DNA of 64,000 bases from the NCBI GenBank assembly GCA_003168335.1, contig PMSM01000013.1:186001-250000 (forward strand), given 5' to 3'. Position 1 is the stretch's first letter, and each line of letters starts with the position of its first letter. Below are positions 39,134 through 47,967 of the stretch, in pieces. The notes under the pieces were generated by a model. It was not told where the DNA came from and did no database searches. It saw nothing but the letters and a program-made list of their open reading frames with translations. The translations under genes were made by a program, and so were the position numbers. This DNA comes from Blastocatellia bacterium (GTDB lineage: Bacteria > Acidobacteriota > Blastocatellia > Pyrinomonadales > Pyrinomonadaceae).

Positions 39134-40588
39134 TTATCGCTTCTTGATGATTGATTTGCGACGAATTCTGATCGGCGCCCTGGCCCCAAGTAGCTGCTGG
39201 TGTCGATGGTTGATAATGTAACAGAGTCCTTGATGGGTCAGTCCCAACGTTCTCGCCGCCCGGGTAACACTTCCGCTTGCCTCATCGAGCGCGGCCTTGA
39301 TCAACTCGCTCTCGCGATTGTGCACCTCTTGCTCAAACGACCCGCGCCTGACTCCATTCTCAGTCTTGCTGGTAGCCGTATTTGCGGTAGCTAAGCGAGC
39401 ACATGAGCGAAGACGAGTCATGCTTTCCGCACTTAACTCGTTCCCCAGCCGACGGTCCGCTTCCTGGTACATGCTGCCGATTTCAGGCGGCGAGAGGAAG
39501 CTCTTCAACTCTTCGAGGATCGTGAGAAAAACCGCCCCGGAAAGTTGTACGTCGCCGGCCGTTTCCGCAATATGCGCCGCACGCTTCAAGGTACCGAGTG
39601 CCGACGGATAACGGCCCATGCGGGCTTGAGCTACGCCTTGTGTTTCCAGAGCATCCGCGAGCAGCGATTGCTCGTCGCCGTTTTCAAGCGCCGACGCGGA
39701 TACGAAGGCGAGCTTTTCGGCGTCGATATAGCGCTGCTGGTCAATGAAGACGCGCGCCCGCGTGTCATTAACCTGAGCGGCGGTGCCAACGTCGCCCAAC
39801 TCAGTGAAAGTACGACGGGCTCGCTCCAGATGGTCGAGCGCTGCGTCATAACGACCGAGATCGCGAAGAATGTTTCCGATATTGTTTTCGACGCGGGCGA
39901 AGTAGCGCTGGTGATTTGCCTGCTCAAAATGGACGCTTGCCGCGGTGTTCTCGATTAGGGCGCGATCCAGGTTGTCGGCCCCGCCCATCCTCCTGAGGAT
40001 AAGTGCTCGTTGCATGTGATAGCAGCCATGGGCCGCGTCATCATCAACCTGATCCAATAGAGGCGCTGCCTGATCGAGAAGGGCGAGAGCGTCGCCGAAG
40101 CGATTCGAGGAGCACTCGACAGTAGTGCTGCGCGCCAGGATGCGAACCTTGTTCGCGGGGTCGGCGGCTTTCACGATAGCTTCGCGGAACCAAACGCGCG
40201 CCTCGTCCATGGCGCCTTCACGCCAGTAACAGAGGGCGAGATCGGACTGGGCTTCGGCGATCTTCTCTTGATCGCCGAGCGACTCAAAGGCACGGATGCT
40301 TTCGCTAATGAGGTCCTTGGCAAATCCCTGGGCGCCCGGAACCTGGCTCGAACTGCCCAGCCAACCTGAGAGCGCGCCCGCGCGCAATAACACCTCTGCC
40401 TGCTCCGTGGCTGGCAAGCCTTCGATCTCCGGACGGTTGCCGACACCACCCCATAATTCACCAAGAGCTTCGCGCGCGGCTTCATAGTTTCCCGCGCTCA
40501 TTAGTTTCTTCGCTACCGCGCATCGTTGAGCCACGTCAGCGTTAACCCGGACCGGCTCTGGCAGTTTGGTTAAAGTTTTTGTCTCCAT
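39134..40588 (-). CDS. TPR-repeat cytoplasmic protein with C-terminal Fis-type HTH
   Basis: The 484 residues have no signal peptide. About 400 N-terminal residues form a solenoid of TPR-like helical pairs (for example AEAQSDLALCYWREGAMDEARVW and ARVENNIGNILRDLGRYDAA). The C-terminus (about 425-465) is a Fis-family HTH: IKAALDEASGSVTRAARTLG, LTHQGLCYIINHRH, followed by a basic tail (RIRRKSIIKKR). The arrangement suits a regulator that senses a peptide or protein with the TPR part and binds DNA with the HTH. The start follows GAGGAAGG. It is divergent from the small secreted peptide (155 bp). Confidence 0.85.
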   Translation of the reverse strand: METKTLTKLPEPVRVNADVAQRCAVAKKLMSAGNYEAAREALGELWGGVGNRPEIEGLPATEQAEVLLRAGALSGWLGSSSQVPGAQGFAKDLISESIRAFESLGDQEKIAEAQSDLALCYWREGAMDEARVWFREAIVKAADPANKVRILARSTTVECSSNRFGDALALLDQAAPLLDQVDDDAAHGCYHMQRALILRRMGGADNLDRALIENTAASVHFEQANHQRYFARVENNIGNILRDLGRYDAALDHLERARRTFTELGDVGTAAQVNDTRARVFIDQQRYIDAEKLAFVSASALENGDEQSLLADALETQGVAQARMGRYPSALGTLKRAAHIAETAGDVQLSGAVFLTILEELKSFLSPPEIGSMYQEADRRLGNELSAESMTRLRSCARLATANTATSKTENGVRRGSFEQEVHNRESELIKAALDEASGSVTRAARTLGLTHQGLCYIINHRHQQLLGARAPIRIRRKSIIKKR

Positions 40589-40645
40589 TTGACCTTCCTC
40601 AACTTAGAGTACCCCGCGAGTCAAGCAACCCGCTTTGCGCCCAGA

Positions 40646-40717
40646 ACTGCTAGCAGTGCTATTATGCGCGCGCTCAATAACATCTGTCGGTCGCTGGGCG
40701 CCGTTAGGTCAGCGACC
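40646..40717 (+). promoter_or_regulatory. Palindromes and -10 box between TPR/Fis regulator and peptide gene
   Basis: ACTGCTAGCAGT (40646-40657) is a perfect 12-bp palindrome. TGCTATTAT at 40657-40665 is an extended -10 box. The palindrome thus lies in the spacer, where a bound regulator would act. GGTCGCTG (40689) and CAGCGACC (40710) form an 8-bp stem in the predicted leader, ahead of the peptide start. Confidence 0.5.
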
Positions 40718-40743
40718 TTTCAATGAAAAGGACGAAAAACACA

Positions 40744-40980
40744 ATGAAAGAACTTAGACGATTGGTCGCGATCTCCATTCTCATGGTCTCCCTGTCAGGC
40801 GTTGCCCTGGCGGACGGAGGAGACACCCAAGGTCCACCGCTCCCGCCACCGCCGCCGGCAGCGGAATGCACTGCGGACTGCTCGAACTCCGCCGTAACCT
40901 CCACGACACCAACGTCGGATGTGACCACCGACCTGGCAAACAACGTCATTACCTGGCTCGTGGAAGCCATCCTCTACTAG
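40744..40980 (+). CDS. Small secreted Pro-rich peptide, function unknown
   Basis: The 78-residue product begins MKELRRLVAISILMVSLSGV and has a signal peptide ending ALA; cleavage leaves a mature part of about 54 residues. It contains a GPPLPPPPPAA stretch, the pair CTADC, a Thr/Ser-rich part and a hydrophobic end (LANNVITWLVEAILY). The start at 40744 has AAGGA 11 bases upstream; ATG at 40723 has no ribosome-binding site. It is divergent from the TPR/Fis gene. I infer a signalling or toxic peptide, or a tiny envelope structural protein; no family is recognised. Confidence 0.65.
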   Translation: MKELRRLVAISILMVSLSGVALADGGDTQGPPLPPPPPAAECTADCSNSAVTSTTPTSDVTTDLANNVITWLVEAILY

Positions 40981-41319
40981 CCCAGGGCAAAGCCTGTCCT
41001 GGTAACCAATCGTCCCGATCTATCCGCCTCCAGCGCGGATCGCTATAGGTGTCTGAACGAACTTTTTCAGATCGGATCGAGTCCCTGAGCTTTCACCGGC
41101 GCGCATCGTACAACTAGTAGAGTTAGCAAAGCAATAGGGACATTTGCCACATCCCTTTGCAGGCCTTGATTTGAACTCCAGGAATCGCCACGCTTTTTGG
41201 TGCAGGCCTGAGGTAAGTATTGTTACTTCTAGAGTGCACACCCACAATGACTGTTATTTGTAAAAGGCAAATCGGGGAGATATTCCACCAAACAAATGGC
41301 GAATCCAAGAAAAGCCATG
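40981..41319. other. Gene-free stretch between peptide gene and radical SAM gene
   Basis: The convergent gap starts with a small hairpin (CAGGGCAAAGCCTG, 40983) just after the peptide stop. The short frames on the minus strand (41020-41247 and 41123-41308) lack good starts and ribosome-binding sites. I see no other feature. Confidence 0.6.
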
Positions 41320-43065
41320 TCAGGTAGTTGCCGCCGGGATTCCGTCAGGGGCGATGTCGATGGCGGCGCCGATATGATGCAACTGACTAGCGTCGATCAT
41401 ATTCAACCCTCTTTCTTCGCGCACGGTCTTGAAGCCCGGCAGAATCTCGTCTACCGGTGCATTCATTACACCCTTGCTCCTCTTGTACCCGGTGAAATCG
41501 AGGTAGAGATGCTTGCGCATGAAACGATCAGGAACGCCGGCAAACCGGTATAGCGGGTATTTGATACCGTTGCCGAAAAGCTTGCGCCCAAGCAAGTAGT
41601 AATAGAGCGGCACCCCGAGCGAGAATTTCATCGATGCATTCGATTTCCCATGCCAGAAATGCAGGTTGTATTTCCAGCAGGTGTAGAAGAACTCCCACTG
41701 CAGGTCGGTCATCTCGATGAGCTTCGCGCTGTCCTTCTGCTGCATCCGCGTATTCTCGAGCGGAACGAAGAACGTTGGGACGAAGGTACCCTTGGCATCG
41801 CGCAGATCGTAAAGCAGGTTGAGCGACTCCCTGGTATCTGCATCAGTTTCTCCCGGCAGTCCGATGATGAAAGTGCAGAATGGGAACCAGTTGTGCTTGT
41901 TCAGGGTTTCCATGCCCTTGAGCACCACGTCGCGCCACTGATGGGCCTTATAAGGATACGCTTTGCCCTTCATGAAAATATCGAAGAGGCGCGCGCTGCC
42001 GGTTTCCAGTCCGATGATTGGATCCGTCATGCGGTGATCGGGATCCGTCGACTCTTTATGCTGCACATGCGAATAAGGCACAATCAAAGGGGTAAGTCGC
42101 TCGATGATAGTTGGATCCTTGACGACCGGCGCCATCGTGATATGCGACGTCTGCAGGGTTTCAATTCCGGGAACGCTCTTGACGCTCTTCAGCATAGTTT
42201 CGAGCGCTGGAATATTTGTTTCGAAGTTCGCTCCCTGCTCATAGAGGAACATGTCTTCGGTAGCGAGCAGGATCTCCGTGGCACCTTCACGCGCGTTGAC
42301 GTGTACGCTTTCCATGATGTGCTCTAGCGGGAACGACCGTCCCACTTTTGTTGCCGGACCGCAGAACTGGCAACCGCGCCCGCACCCGCGAGTAATTTCG
42401 ACCACACCAAATGTCGACCGATGCCGGACCACGGGGATTTCTTCCACGGTCGGCTGCATACTCTTTGGTACTTTGATGATGCGCTCGAGTGTGGGATCTC
42501 CGGCCATCATTCGCTTGAACATATCACTGAAGACTCGTTCAATCTCGCCGTCGATCAGGTAATCGACGTTGAATTCGTCCAGACGGTTTGCACGTTCCAG
42601 TTGCCACGCTCCCGGACCGCCGATGACTATTTTCGGTTGGAACTTCTTGATAACTGGATGCGTGACGATCTTTAGAAACTCAGCAGCATTTATAGGAATC
42701 AGGTTCTTACCGGCGATTTTTGAATAAACATCGGTGGCGTATGAGATGCCCAGCGGATTATGAGCGTGGATAGCGATTACTTTGGTCTCAGGCCCGACAA
42801 ACTTCTCGAGGTTGTCCAGATAACAAACAACCACGTCTTCTTCCGAGTACTCGCGGAGCAGCAACGTCTCAACCATGCGCAGTCCATTGGGCACGTACTT
42901 GGCGCGCCCATCAGGCCATGATTCATTGATCAATGAGGTGGGATTTATCCACTTATGGCCGTACTTCGCCGGAATAGTTGCGGACAACATCTGTTGCCAG
43001 ATGCTGTGCTTCCATTCACTCGCCTCACTTTGTGACGCGGTCAAAACGATTTTAGGTGAACCCAA
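41320..43065 (-). CDS. B12-binding-type radical SAM enzyme, substrate unknown
   Basis: The 581-residue protein has a Rossmann-like N-terminal region (about 1-200) with KIVIGGPGAW near 145-154, the usual end of a cobalamin-binding fold; the classical DxHxxG is not evident. The radical SAM cluster motif is RGCGRGCQFC, with C228, C232 and C235. A TIM-barrel core (about 215-430) and a long C-terminal region follow. Relatives methylate or rearrange lipids, pigments and peptides. Its family is not recognised more closely. It is divergent from the second radical SAM gene over 371 bp. Confidence 0.85.
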   Translation of the reverse strand: MGSPKIVLTASQSEASEWKHSIWQQMLSATIPAKYGHKWINPTSLINESWPDGRAKYVPNGLRMVETLLLREYSEEDVVVCYLDNLEKFVGPETKVIAIHAHNPLGISYATDVYSKIAGKNLIPINAAEFLKIVTHPVIKKFQPKIVIGGPGAWQLERANRLDEFNVDYLIDGEIERVFSDMFKRMMAGDPTLERIIKVPKSMQPTVEEIPVVRHRSTFGVVEITRGCGRGCQFCGPATKVGRSFPLEHIMESVHVNAREGATEILLATEDMFLYEQGANFETNIPALETMLKSVKSVPGIETLQTSHITMAPVVKDPTIIERLTPLIVPYSHVQHKESTDPDHRMTDPIIGLETGSARLFDIFMKGKAYPYKAHQWRDVVLKGMETLNKHNWFPFCTFIIGLPGETDADTRESLNLLYDLRDAKGTFVPTFFVPLENTRMQQKDSAKLIEMTDLQWEFFYTCWKYNLHFWHGKSNASMKFSLGVPLYYYLLGRKLFGNGIKYPLYRFAGVPDRFMRKHLYLDFTGYKRSKGVMNAPVDEILPGFKTVREERGLNMIDASQLHHIGAAIDIAPDGIPAATT

Positions 43066-43436
43066 AAGAGAGCCTCCTACTAAGCCGGTGAAGGAAAAGT
43101 CCTATCAAAAAGAGAGTCAGGCAAACTCGCAAACGGTGCTAACGGGGCGGATTCTAGCATCTGTGGCTCTGGCTGCCAAGCGTAATATCCAGTCTTTGGG
43201 TCTCTATTTTGCGCGGGAGTGAAATGTTTTGCATAAGAAGATTTGAGCCTTCCTTCGCGCGACGGATATGTACGCTCCCACACACCTGTGGTATAGTCCG
43301 CAAGAATCGACGAGCAGACTTGATATTTTGGATGGCTTTCTGGTAACTGCATCGCCCTATCCCGTCGCTTTAAGTGGCTTTATGAATTTGGTTTGAGCGA
43401 TCAATCGGCCCACGTTCAGGGTCAGGAAACCGAAAA
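43066..43436. other. Divergent intergenic region between two radical SAM genes
   Basis: The 371-bp region holds no convincing gene. A TATAGT at 43292 is a -10 candidate for the rightward gene, but its -35 region (TGTACG) is weak. No cobalamin-riboswitch features (B12 box) were recognised. The rightward gene has GTCAGGAAACC as ribosome-binding site. Confidence 0.5.
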
Positions 43437-44981
43437 ATGAAGATTCTATTGTACAACCCGGATAATGGCGTCACGAAAAACTTCATGCCGCACCTGTGGA
43501 TGTTTCTGCTCAGGGCCCTCACGCCCCCAGGCCACGAAGTCGTACTGATTGACGGCAATGCGAAGCCACTGAGCGATCAGGAGCTGGTTCGCTTTATCCA
43601 GGAGCAGGAAATCGGGCTGGTGGGCATCGGGGCGATGACCCGCATGGTGCAGAAGGCCTACCGAGTGGCCGACGCGGTTCGCGCCGCGGGTGTGCCGGTC
43701 GTAATGGGCGGTCCGCATGTGACCGAACTCCCGGATGAAGCGCTGGGGCGAGACGGTGGACCAAAGCATGCAGATGCTGTCGCGCTCGGCGAGGCAGATG
43801 AGACTTGGCCGAAGATCGTCGAGGACGCCGCGCGCGGCCAGCTCAAAGAGATCTATGAGCCCGTCGACGAGTTGGGCAAGGAACAAAAACCGAGTCTGCA
43901 GCCTTATCCGGTTATCCCCTGGGACACTATCGACCTTGAACAGTTCAATTTCGTTCCCAAGATCGTTCGCCGCTTTACCCAGCGGTATGGAACCGGGGTC
44001 AGCTATTTCAATACCATTCCGATGGAATCGGGGCGTGGCTGTCCCTACGGCTGCGAGTTCTGCACCGTAACCGGATTCTTTGGTGATCAGATTCGTTTTC
44101 GCTCAAACGAAAGCGTAGTGAACGAATTGCTGCTGCTCAAAAAACGGGCTCAGAAAGATCGCGGCAAGATTTCAATCTTCTTCATTGATGACAACTTTGC
44201 GATCAATATCAAACGCACAAAGTCGCTGCTGCGCGATATCATCGCCGCCGATGCACAGTTGCCGTGGATAGCCCAGATCAGCGCTAACCTTCTTCGTGAT
44301 GAAGAGCTGGTCGATCTCATGGCAGACTCTGGCTGTAAATGGGTCTTCATCGGCATGGAATCAATCGATCCGTTGAATCTCGCCGGTGTGAATAAGAGCT
44401 TCAATAAGCCCGCCGAGTACGCCCCGGTGCTCAATCGGCTGGCGCAGCGTAACATCTATGCGATCACGTCATTCATCTTCGGCCTGGACAACGATACCCC
44501 GGGCGTGGCTGACCGCACGCTGGAACAGATCGCAGATTGGCCGCCGGGAATGCCGGTCTTCAGCCCGCTCGTTCCACTTCCAGGCACGCCGACGTACAAG
44601 AAACTCGGAGCCGAAGGACGCCTGACGCGACCAAAACACTGGATGAGTTTTGCTCACAACCAAATGGCCCACACGCCACTTAAGATGAGTATTCCCGAGG
44701 CCCAGATCGAGCTGGACAGGGCATGGATGAAGTCCTACAGCCCGAAGAATAACGAGCGCGCCATCGATTGGTTCAAGGGGCAGTCGATCAATGATCAGAT
44801 CATGCACATGATCATGCGCATGTTTTTCCGCGGCATTTATTTCCCGCAGCGGAATGCGCGTGTCTGGACCAAACTACTTGCCCAAAACCACCGGCCCATC
44901 CTGCGACTGGTTAAAGAGGGTTACGGAAAATACCGCGAACAGCGACGCGGCGCGTCTACGGTGCCGGCTGAGATTAGTTAG
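43437..44981 (+). CDS. B12-binding-domain radical SAM protein, BchE/HpnR-like layout
   Basis: The 514-residue protein has a cobalamin-binding N-terminal domain (about 1-140, GIGAMTRMVQKA and VVMGGPHVTELPDEA), then RGCPYGCEFC with C202, C206 and C209, and FFIDDNFAINIKR in the barrel. A C-terminal region of about 150 residues is rich in aromatic and basic residues. The domain order is that of enzymes that alter hopanoids, carotenoids, Mg-porphyrins or peptides. Substrate not readable. It may work with the divergent relative. The start follows AGGAAACC. Confidence 0.88.
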   Translation: MKILLYNPDNGVTKNFMPHLWMFLLRALTPPGHEVVLIDGNAKPLSDQELVRFIQEQEIGLVGIGAMTRMVQKAYRVADAVRAAGVPVVMGGPHVTELPDEALGRDGGPKHADAVALGEADETWPKIVEDAARGQLKEIYEPVDELGKEQKPSLQPYPVIPWDTIDLEQFNFVPKIVRRFTQRYGTGVSYFNTIPMESGRGCPYGCEFCTVTGFFGDQIRFRSNESVVNELLLLKKRAQKDRGKISIFFIDDNFAINIKRTKSLLRDIIAADAQLPWIAQISANLLRDEELVDLMADSGCKWVFIGMESIDPLNLAGVNKSFNKPAEYAPVLNRLAQRNIYAITSFIFGLDNDTPGVADRTLEQIADWPPGMPVFSPLVPLPGTPTYKKLGAEGRLTRPKHWMSFAHNQMAHTPLKMSIPEAQIELDRAWMKSYSPKNNERAIDWFKGQSINDQIMHMIMRMFFRGIYFPQRNARVWTKLLAQNHRPILRLVKEGYGKYREQRRGASTVPAEIS

Positions 44982-45014
44982 CGAAAACTTCCGGCGTTCG
45001 CCAGCTTCGATCTA

Positions 45015-45866
45015 CTACTTTCCCTGCAGGACAAACGTGCGAGGTATTCTCTGTAGGTCCGTGCGTATCTCGAGCAGTTTCCAAACGCGCCGATCAATCA
45101 GGTGTTCCACCGCTGCGCTCTGTCCGAATCCGACTTCAAAAACAAGATGACCGCCTGAGCGCAGGAACGGCCGCGCCTCGCGCAGCAACCGGCGGATGAC
45201 TGAGAGACCGTCTGAGCCGGCGGCGAGTGCCGCGCGTGGCTCATGGCTCACTTCGCGCTGGACGCTTTTTAATTCGTCGTCGGAAACGTAAGGTGGGTTA
45301 GACGCAATCAGGCCAAACGATCCGCTTGCCTCCAGGGCCGAGAAACAATCCGACTCGCGCAGTTCTAAACGATCTACGACGCCGTGGCGTTCGGCATTTC
45401 GTTGGGCGACCCGCAGGGCTGTTGGTGACAGGTCCGCGGCAATGGCGCGCGCCGCCGGCAGTTCGTGCAGCATTGAGATCGCTATGCAGCCGGAGCCGGT
45501 GCCGATGTCGGCGAAGTAGGGCTCCGGGTCATTATGCAGAAGTCCCAGGGATGCCTCAACAATCAATTCGGTTTCAGGTCGCGGGATCAGCACATCGGGG
45601 GTGACTTCAAAGTCGAGCTTGAAGAATTCCTGATGCCCGGTGATGTACTGCAAAGGCTCGCCACTGGCGCGGCGCTCAATCAAAGATCGGAAGGCTGCGC
45701 GCCCTTCAACAGTCAGCGAGTCGTCAGCATGCGCGATGACGAAGCTTCGATCGCGACCGACTACATGGGCCAGGAGCGAGCCCGCTTCCCGCCGCGGTTC
45801 CGCGACTGCGGCGTTTTGCAATCGTTGCGCACCCTCCAGAACGGCTCTTCCAATCGAAGTACTCAT
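45015..45866 (-). CDS. prmC: Peptide chain release factor N5-glutamine methyltransferase
   Basis: PrmC methylates the Gln in the GGQ motif of RF1 and RF2, which helps peptide release. The 283 residues include an N-terminal helical domain, SAM motif ADIGTGSGCIAIS (119-131) and catalytic NPPY (190-193). The GHQEFF and LIPRPETE segments are typical. ATG at 45866 is chosen; a GTG five codons upstream is an alternative. prfA is not next to it. Confidence 0.95.
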   Translation of the reverse strand: MSTSIGRAVLEGAQRLQNAAVAEPRREAGSLLAHVVGRDRSFVIAHADDSLTVEGRAAFRSLIERRASGEPLQYITGHQEFFKLDFEVTPDVLIPRPETELIVEASLGLLHNDPEPYFADIGTGSGCIAISMLHELPAARAIAADLSPTALRVAQRNAERHGVVDRLELRESDCFSALEASGSFGLIASNPPYVSDDELKSVQREVSHEPRAALAAGSDGLSVIRRLLREARPFLRSGGHLVFEVGFGQSAAVEHLIDRRVWKLLEIRTDLQRIPRTFVLQGK

Positions 45867-46062
45867 CTGCTTCTTGATCACTGGTCTTATTCTATATTAC
45901 GCTTTGCTTCGAATCGTAGAATCAGGTTAGCGCGAGTTGTCGACTTGCGCGGGTTTGTGGGTGGAAATTTGCATGCCCGCGCGCCGTTCGCCGGAAGAAG
46001 ACCGCGATTGAGACTTTACTTTGGTCAGCACGAAGCGAGTCTCGTTTCTTCCCGTACGGACG

Positions 46063-46098
46063 GCGGAACCTCCGGGCCCAAGGGTTCGGAGGTTCCGC
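46063..46098. repeat. Hairpin upstream of the DUF5658-like gene
   Basis: GCGGAACCTCCG (46063-46074) and CGGAGGTTCCGC (46087-46098) are exact inverses around a 12-base loop; it may be a leader structure or element. Confidence 0.6.
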
Positions 46099-46156
46099 AG
46101 TTCCGAAGGGCCGAGGTTTAACAATTTTTGACGCAAAGGAGAAGCACTCCTAAAAC

Positions 46157-46525
46157 ATGAGCGCACTCGCGAAAAGTCTTCTTCTCTTTGTGCTGAATTG
46201 GATCGATGCGCAACTGACGCTCTTCTGGGTCCGTTCAAACATCGCCAGCGAAGGCAATGATTTGATGAACCAACTGCTCAAGATTGGTGATGGTCCTTTC
46301 CTCCTGGTCAAACTGGCCATCGGGGGCTTTGCCGCGTATACCCTCTACCGCTGTGCGCATCTCCCGCTGGCTCGCCGCGGAATGCAACTGGTGCTGACCA
46401 TCTACGTGGCGCTGATGGTGGTGCACGCCGCCACCGGCATGTCGGTCCTTGGCTGGTCTGAACCGCTGGCAATGGTGACCTACGTCACCAACATGCCCTA
46501 CACACTGATCACCCTGTTCTCGTGA
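46157..46525 (+). CDS. Small four-helix membrane protein, DUF5658-like
   Basis: The 122 residues have an N-terminal LLLFVLNWIDAQLTLFWV, then three further membrane segments. The NWxDAxLT beginning is the hallmark of the DUF5658 family of unknown function. Its AGGAG (46137) lies 15 bases from the ATG and can pair with CTCCT (46147) in a 5-base-loop hairpin, so ribosome access may be regulated. Confidence 0.7.
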   Translation: MSALAKSLLLFVLNWIDAQLTLFWVRSNIASEGNDLMNQLLKIGDGPFLLVKLAIGGFAAYTLYRCAHLPLARRGMQLVLTIYVALMVVHAATGMSVLGWSEPLAMVTYVTNMPYTLITLFS

Positions 46526-46603
46526 ACGACCGCTCGTATTTGGAAAAGCACTCCGCCCCGTCATCTTTCAGTTTCAAATCAAGGTATTTTATCCTGGGTT
46601 CCG

Positions 46604-46659
46604 GGAACTTGGCCTACCCATCGCGCGTTTTGCAAATGCGGTTAACGCAACCGTAGACT
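46604..46659 (+). promoter_or_regulatory. Possible promoters of htrA
   Basis: GGAACTT at 46604 matches the -35 consensus of ECF/sigmaE-type promoters, but the -10 motif is not clear. TTGCAA (46630) with TAGACT (46654), spaced 18 bp, is a sigma70-type alternative. Envelope-stress control of htrA would fit the first. Confidence 0.3.
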
Positions 46660-46708
46660 AAGGCCGGTGCATCTCAGTCAGCACTTTTTGAAGGAGAATT
46701 TAATAAGC

Positions 46709-47869
46709 ATGTACAGACTTTCAGGACGCCAGATTCTGGTTATCGCTCTAGGGTCGGCACTCTTCGCCGCTATTAGCGTCGCGGGATTTCAGGGATTGTG
46801 GGGACATTTCCAGCCCTTTGGTTCCGCCTCGATCTCGACGCCGGGTAATATTACCGAGCCTTCGCTGGCTTCGGACGAGCAGAACAACATAGAGGTTTAT
46901 AAGGCGGCCTCGCCGGGGGTCGTTTATATCCAATCCACCGCGATGGTGCGTGATTTCTTTGGCATGTTCTCCCGGCCGGTAGAAGGCGCGGGCTCGGGTT
47001 CGATTATTGACGATCAGGGCGACATTCTGACCAATTTTCATGTGATCGCGGATGCCGAAAAGCTTACGGTCAGTTTCGGTAGCGGGAAGAACTATCCAGC
47101 TAAAGTCATCGGCAAAGATCCCGACACGGATCTCGCGGTGATTAGATTGTTGGAAACACCAAAGGAAGCTTTGACGATCGTGCCCATGGGGGATTCCGAC
47201 AAATTGATCGTGGGACAGAAAGTCCTGGCGATCGGAAATCCGTTCGGCCTGGATCGCACACTTACGACCGGAGTCATCAGCGGTCTGCAGCGACCGATAC
47301 GCGCGGAGAACGGAAGGCTGATCGAAGGCGCAATTCAAACCGATGCTTCGATCAATCCGGGCAACTCAGGCGGGCCCCTGCTCGATTCTCATGGCCGCAT
47401 GATCGGGATCAACTCACAGATCGAATCGCCCTCTGGTGCGTCGGCGGGCGTAGGATTTGCGATTCCGATAAGTATCGCCAAACGAATTGTCCCCCAGCTT
47501 ATTCGTGACGGCGAAATAAAACGGCCCAAGCTGGGAATTGTGCCCCGTGATGTCGAGTCCCTGGGCAATCAAGTGCAGTTGCCGGTTTCGTATGGTGTGT
47601 TGATTTGGAACGTCCAACCGGGTAGCGCCGCGGCCAACGCAGGTCTGCGCGGTTTGGTTCAGACTGAAAATGGAGACGTTGAACTGGGCGATATTATCGT
47701 CGCAGTGGACGGCGAAAAGGTCAGCAACAACGACGAGCTCTTTCGGATCCTGGACAAGCATCAACTTGGGGATACCGTGAACGTGGAGGTTTTTCGGAAG
47801 GGTCGCCGCACGAGTGTGCCGGTGCGACTGACCGAGCCGCCGCCAACTCGTCGCAACACGCGGGAATAG
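46709..47869 (+). CDS. HtrA/DegP-type serine protease with PDZ domain
   Basis: The ATG at 46709 is preceded by AAGGAG; 386 residues. An N-terminal signal-anchor (about 8-28) is followed by a trypsin-like domain with catalytic H111 (TNFHVIA), D141 (DTDLAVI) and S220 (NPGNSGGPL). One PDZ domain (about 275-375) follows. It is a periplasmic stress protease of the DegS/HhoA size class. A bidirectional terminator ends the transcript at 47899. Confidence 0.93.
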   Translation: MYRLSGRQILVIALGSALFAAISVAGFQGLWGHFQPFGSASISTPGNITEPSLASDEQNNIEVYKAASPGVVYIQSTAMVRDFFGMFSRPVEGAGSGSIIDDQGDILTNFHVIADAEKLTVSFGSGKNYPAKVIGKDPDTDLAVIRLLETPKEALTIVPMGDSDKLIVGQKVLAIGNPFGLDRTLTTGVISGLQRPIRAENGRLIEGAIQTDASINPGNSGGPLLDSHGRMIGINSQIESPSGASAGVGFAIPISIAKRIVPQLIRDGEIKRPKLGIVPRDVESLGNQVQLPVSYGVLIWNVQPGSAAANAGLRGLVQTENGDVELGDIIVAVDGEKVSNNDELFRILDKHQLGDTVNVEVFRKGRRTSVPVRLTEPPPTRRNTRE

Positions 47870-47898
47870 TTGTTGGAGTTGAGTTTTAAGAGAAAGCA

Positions 47899-47938
47899 AA
47901 AGCGCGCGTCGGCGAAAGTCGGCGCGCGTTTTCGTTTG
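47899..47938. terminator. Bidirectional intrinsic terminator between htrA and HIT gene
   Basis: CGCGCGTCGGC and GTCGGCGCGCG form a strong GC-rich stem (one G:T pair or bulge) around GAAA, with A-run before and T-run after. This fits the two convergent genes it separates. Confidence 0.85.
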
Positions 47939-47967
47939 GCAGTGCAATGCTTTGTGCCTTGCCAGAG

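Noticed and set aside
41020-41247. A 75-residue Cys-rich frame on the minus strand just downstream of the first radical SAM gene, possible RiPP precursor
   Set aside because: It starts at TTG without a ribosome-binding site, has no signal or leader features, and its composition is unlike neighbouring genes. It overlaps another weak frame (41123-41308).
43066-43436. Cobalamin riboswitch between the radical SAM genes
   Set aside because: No B12-box-like sequence was found and the region lacks the paired elements expected.
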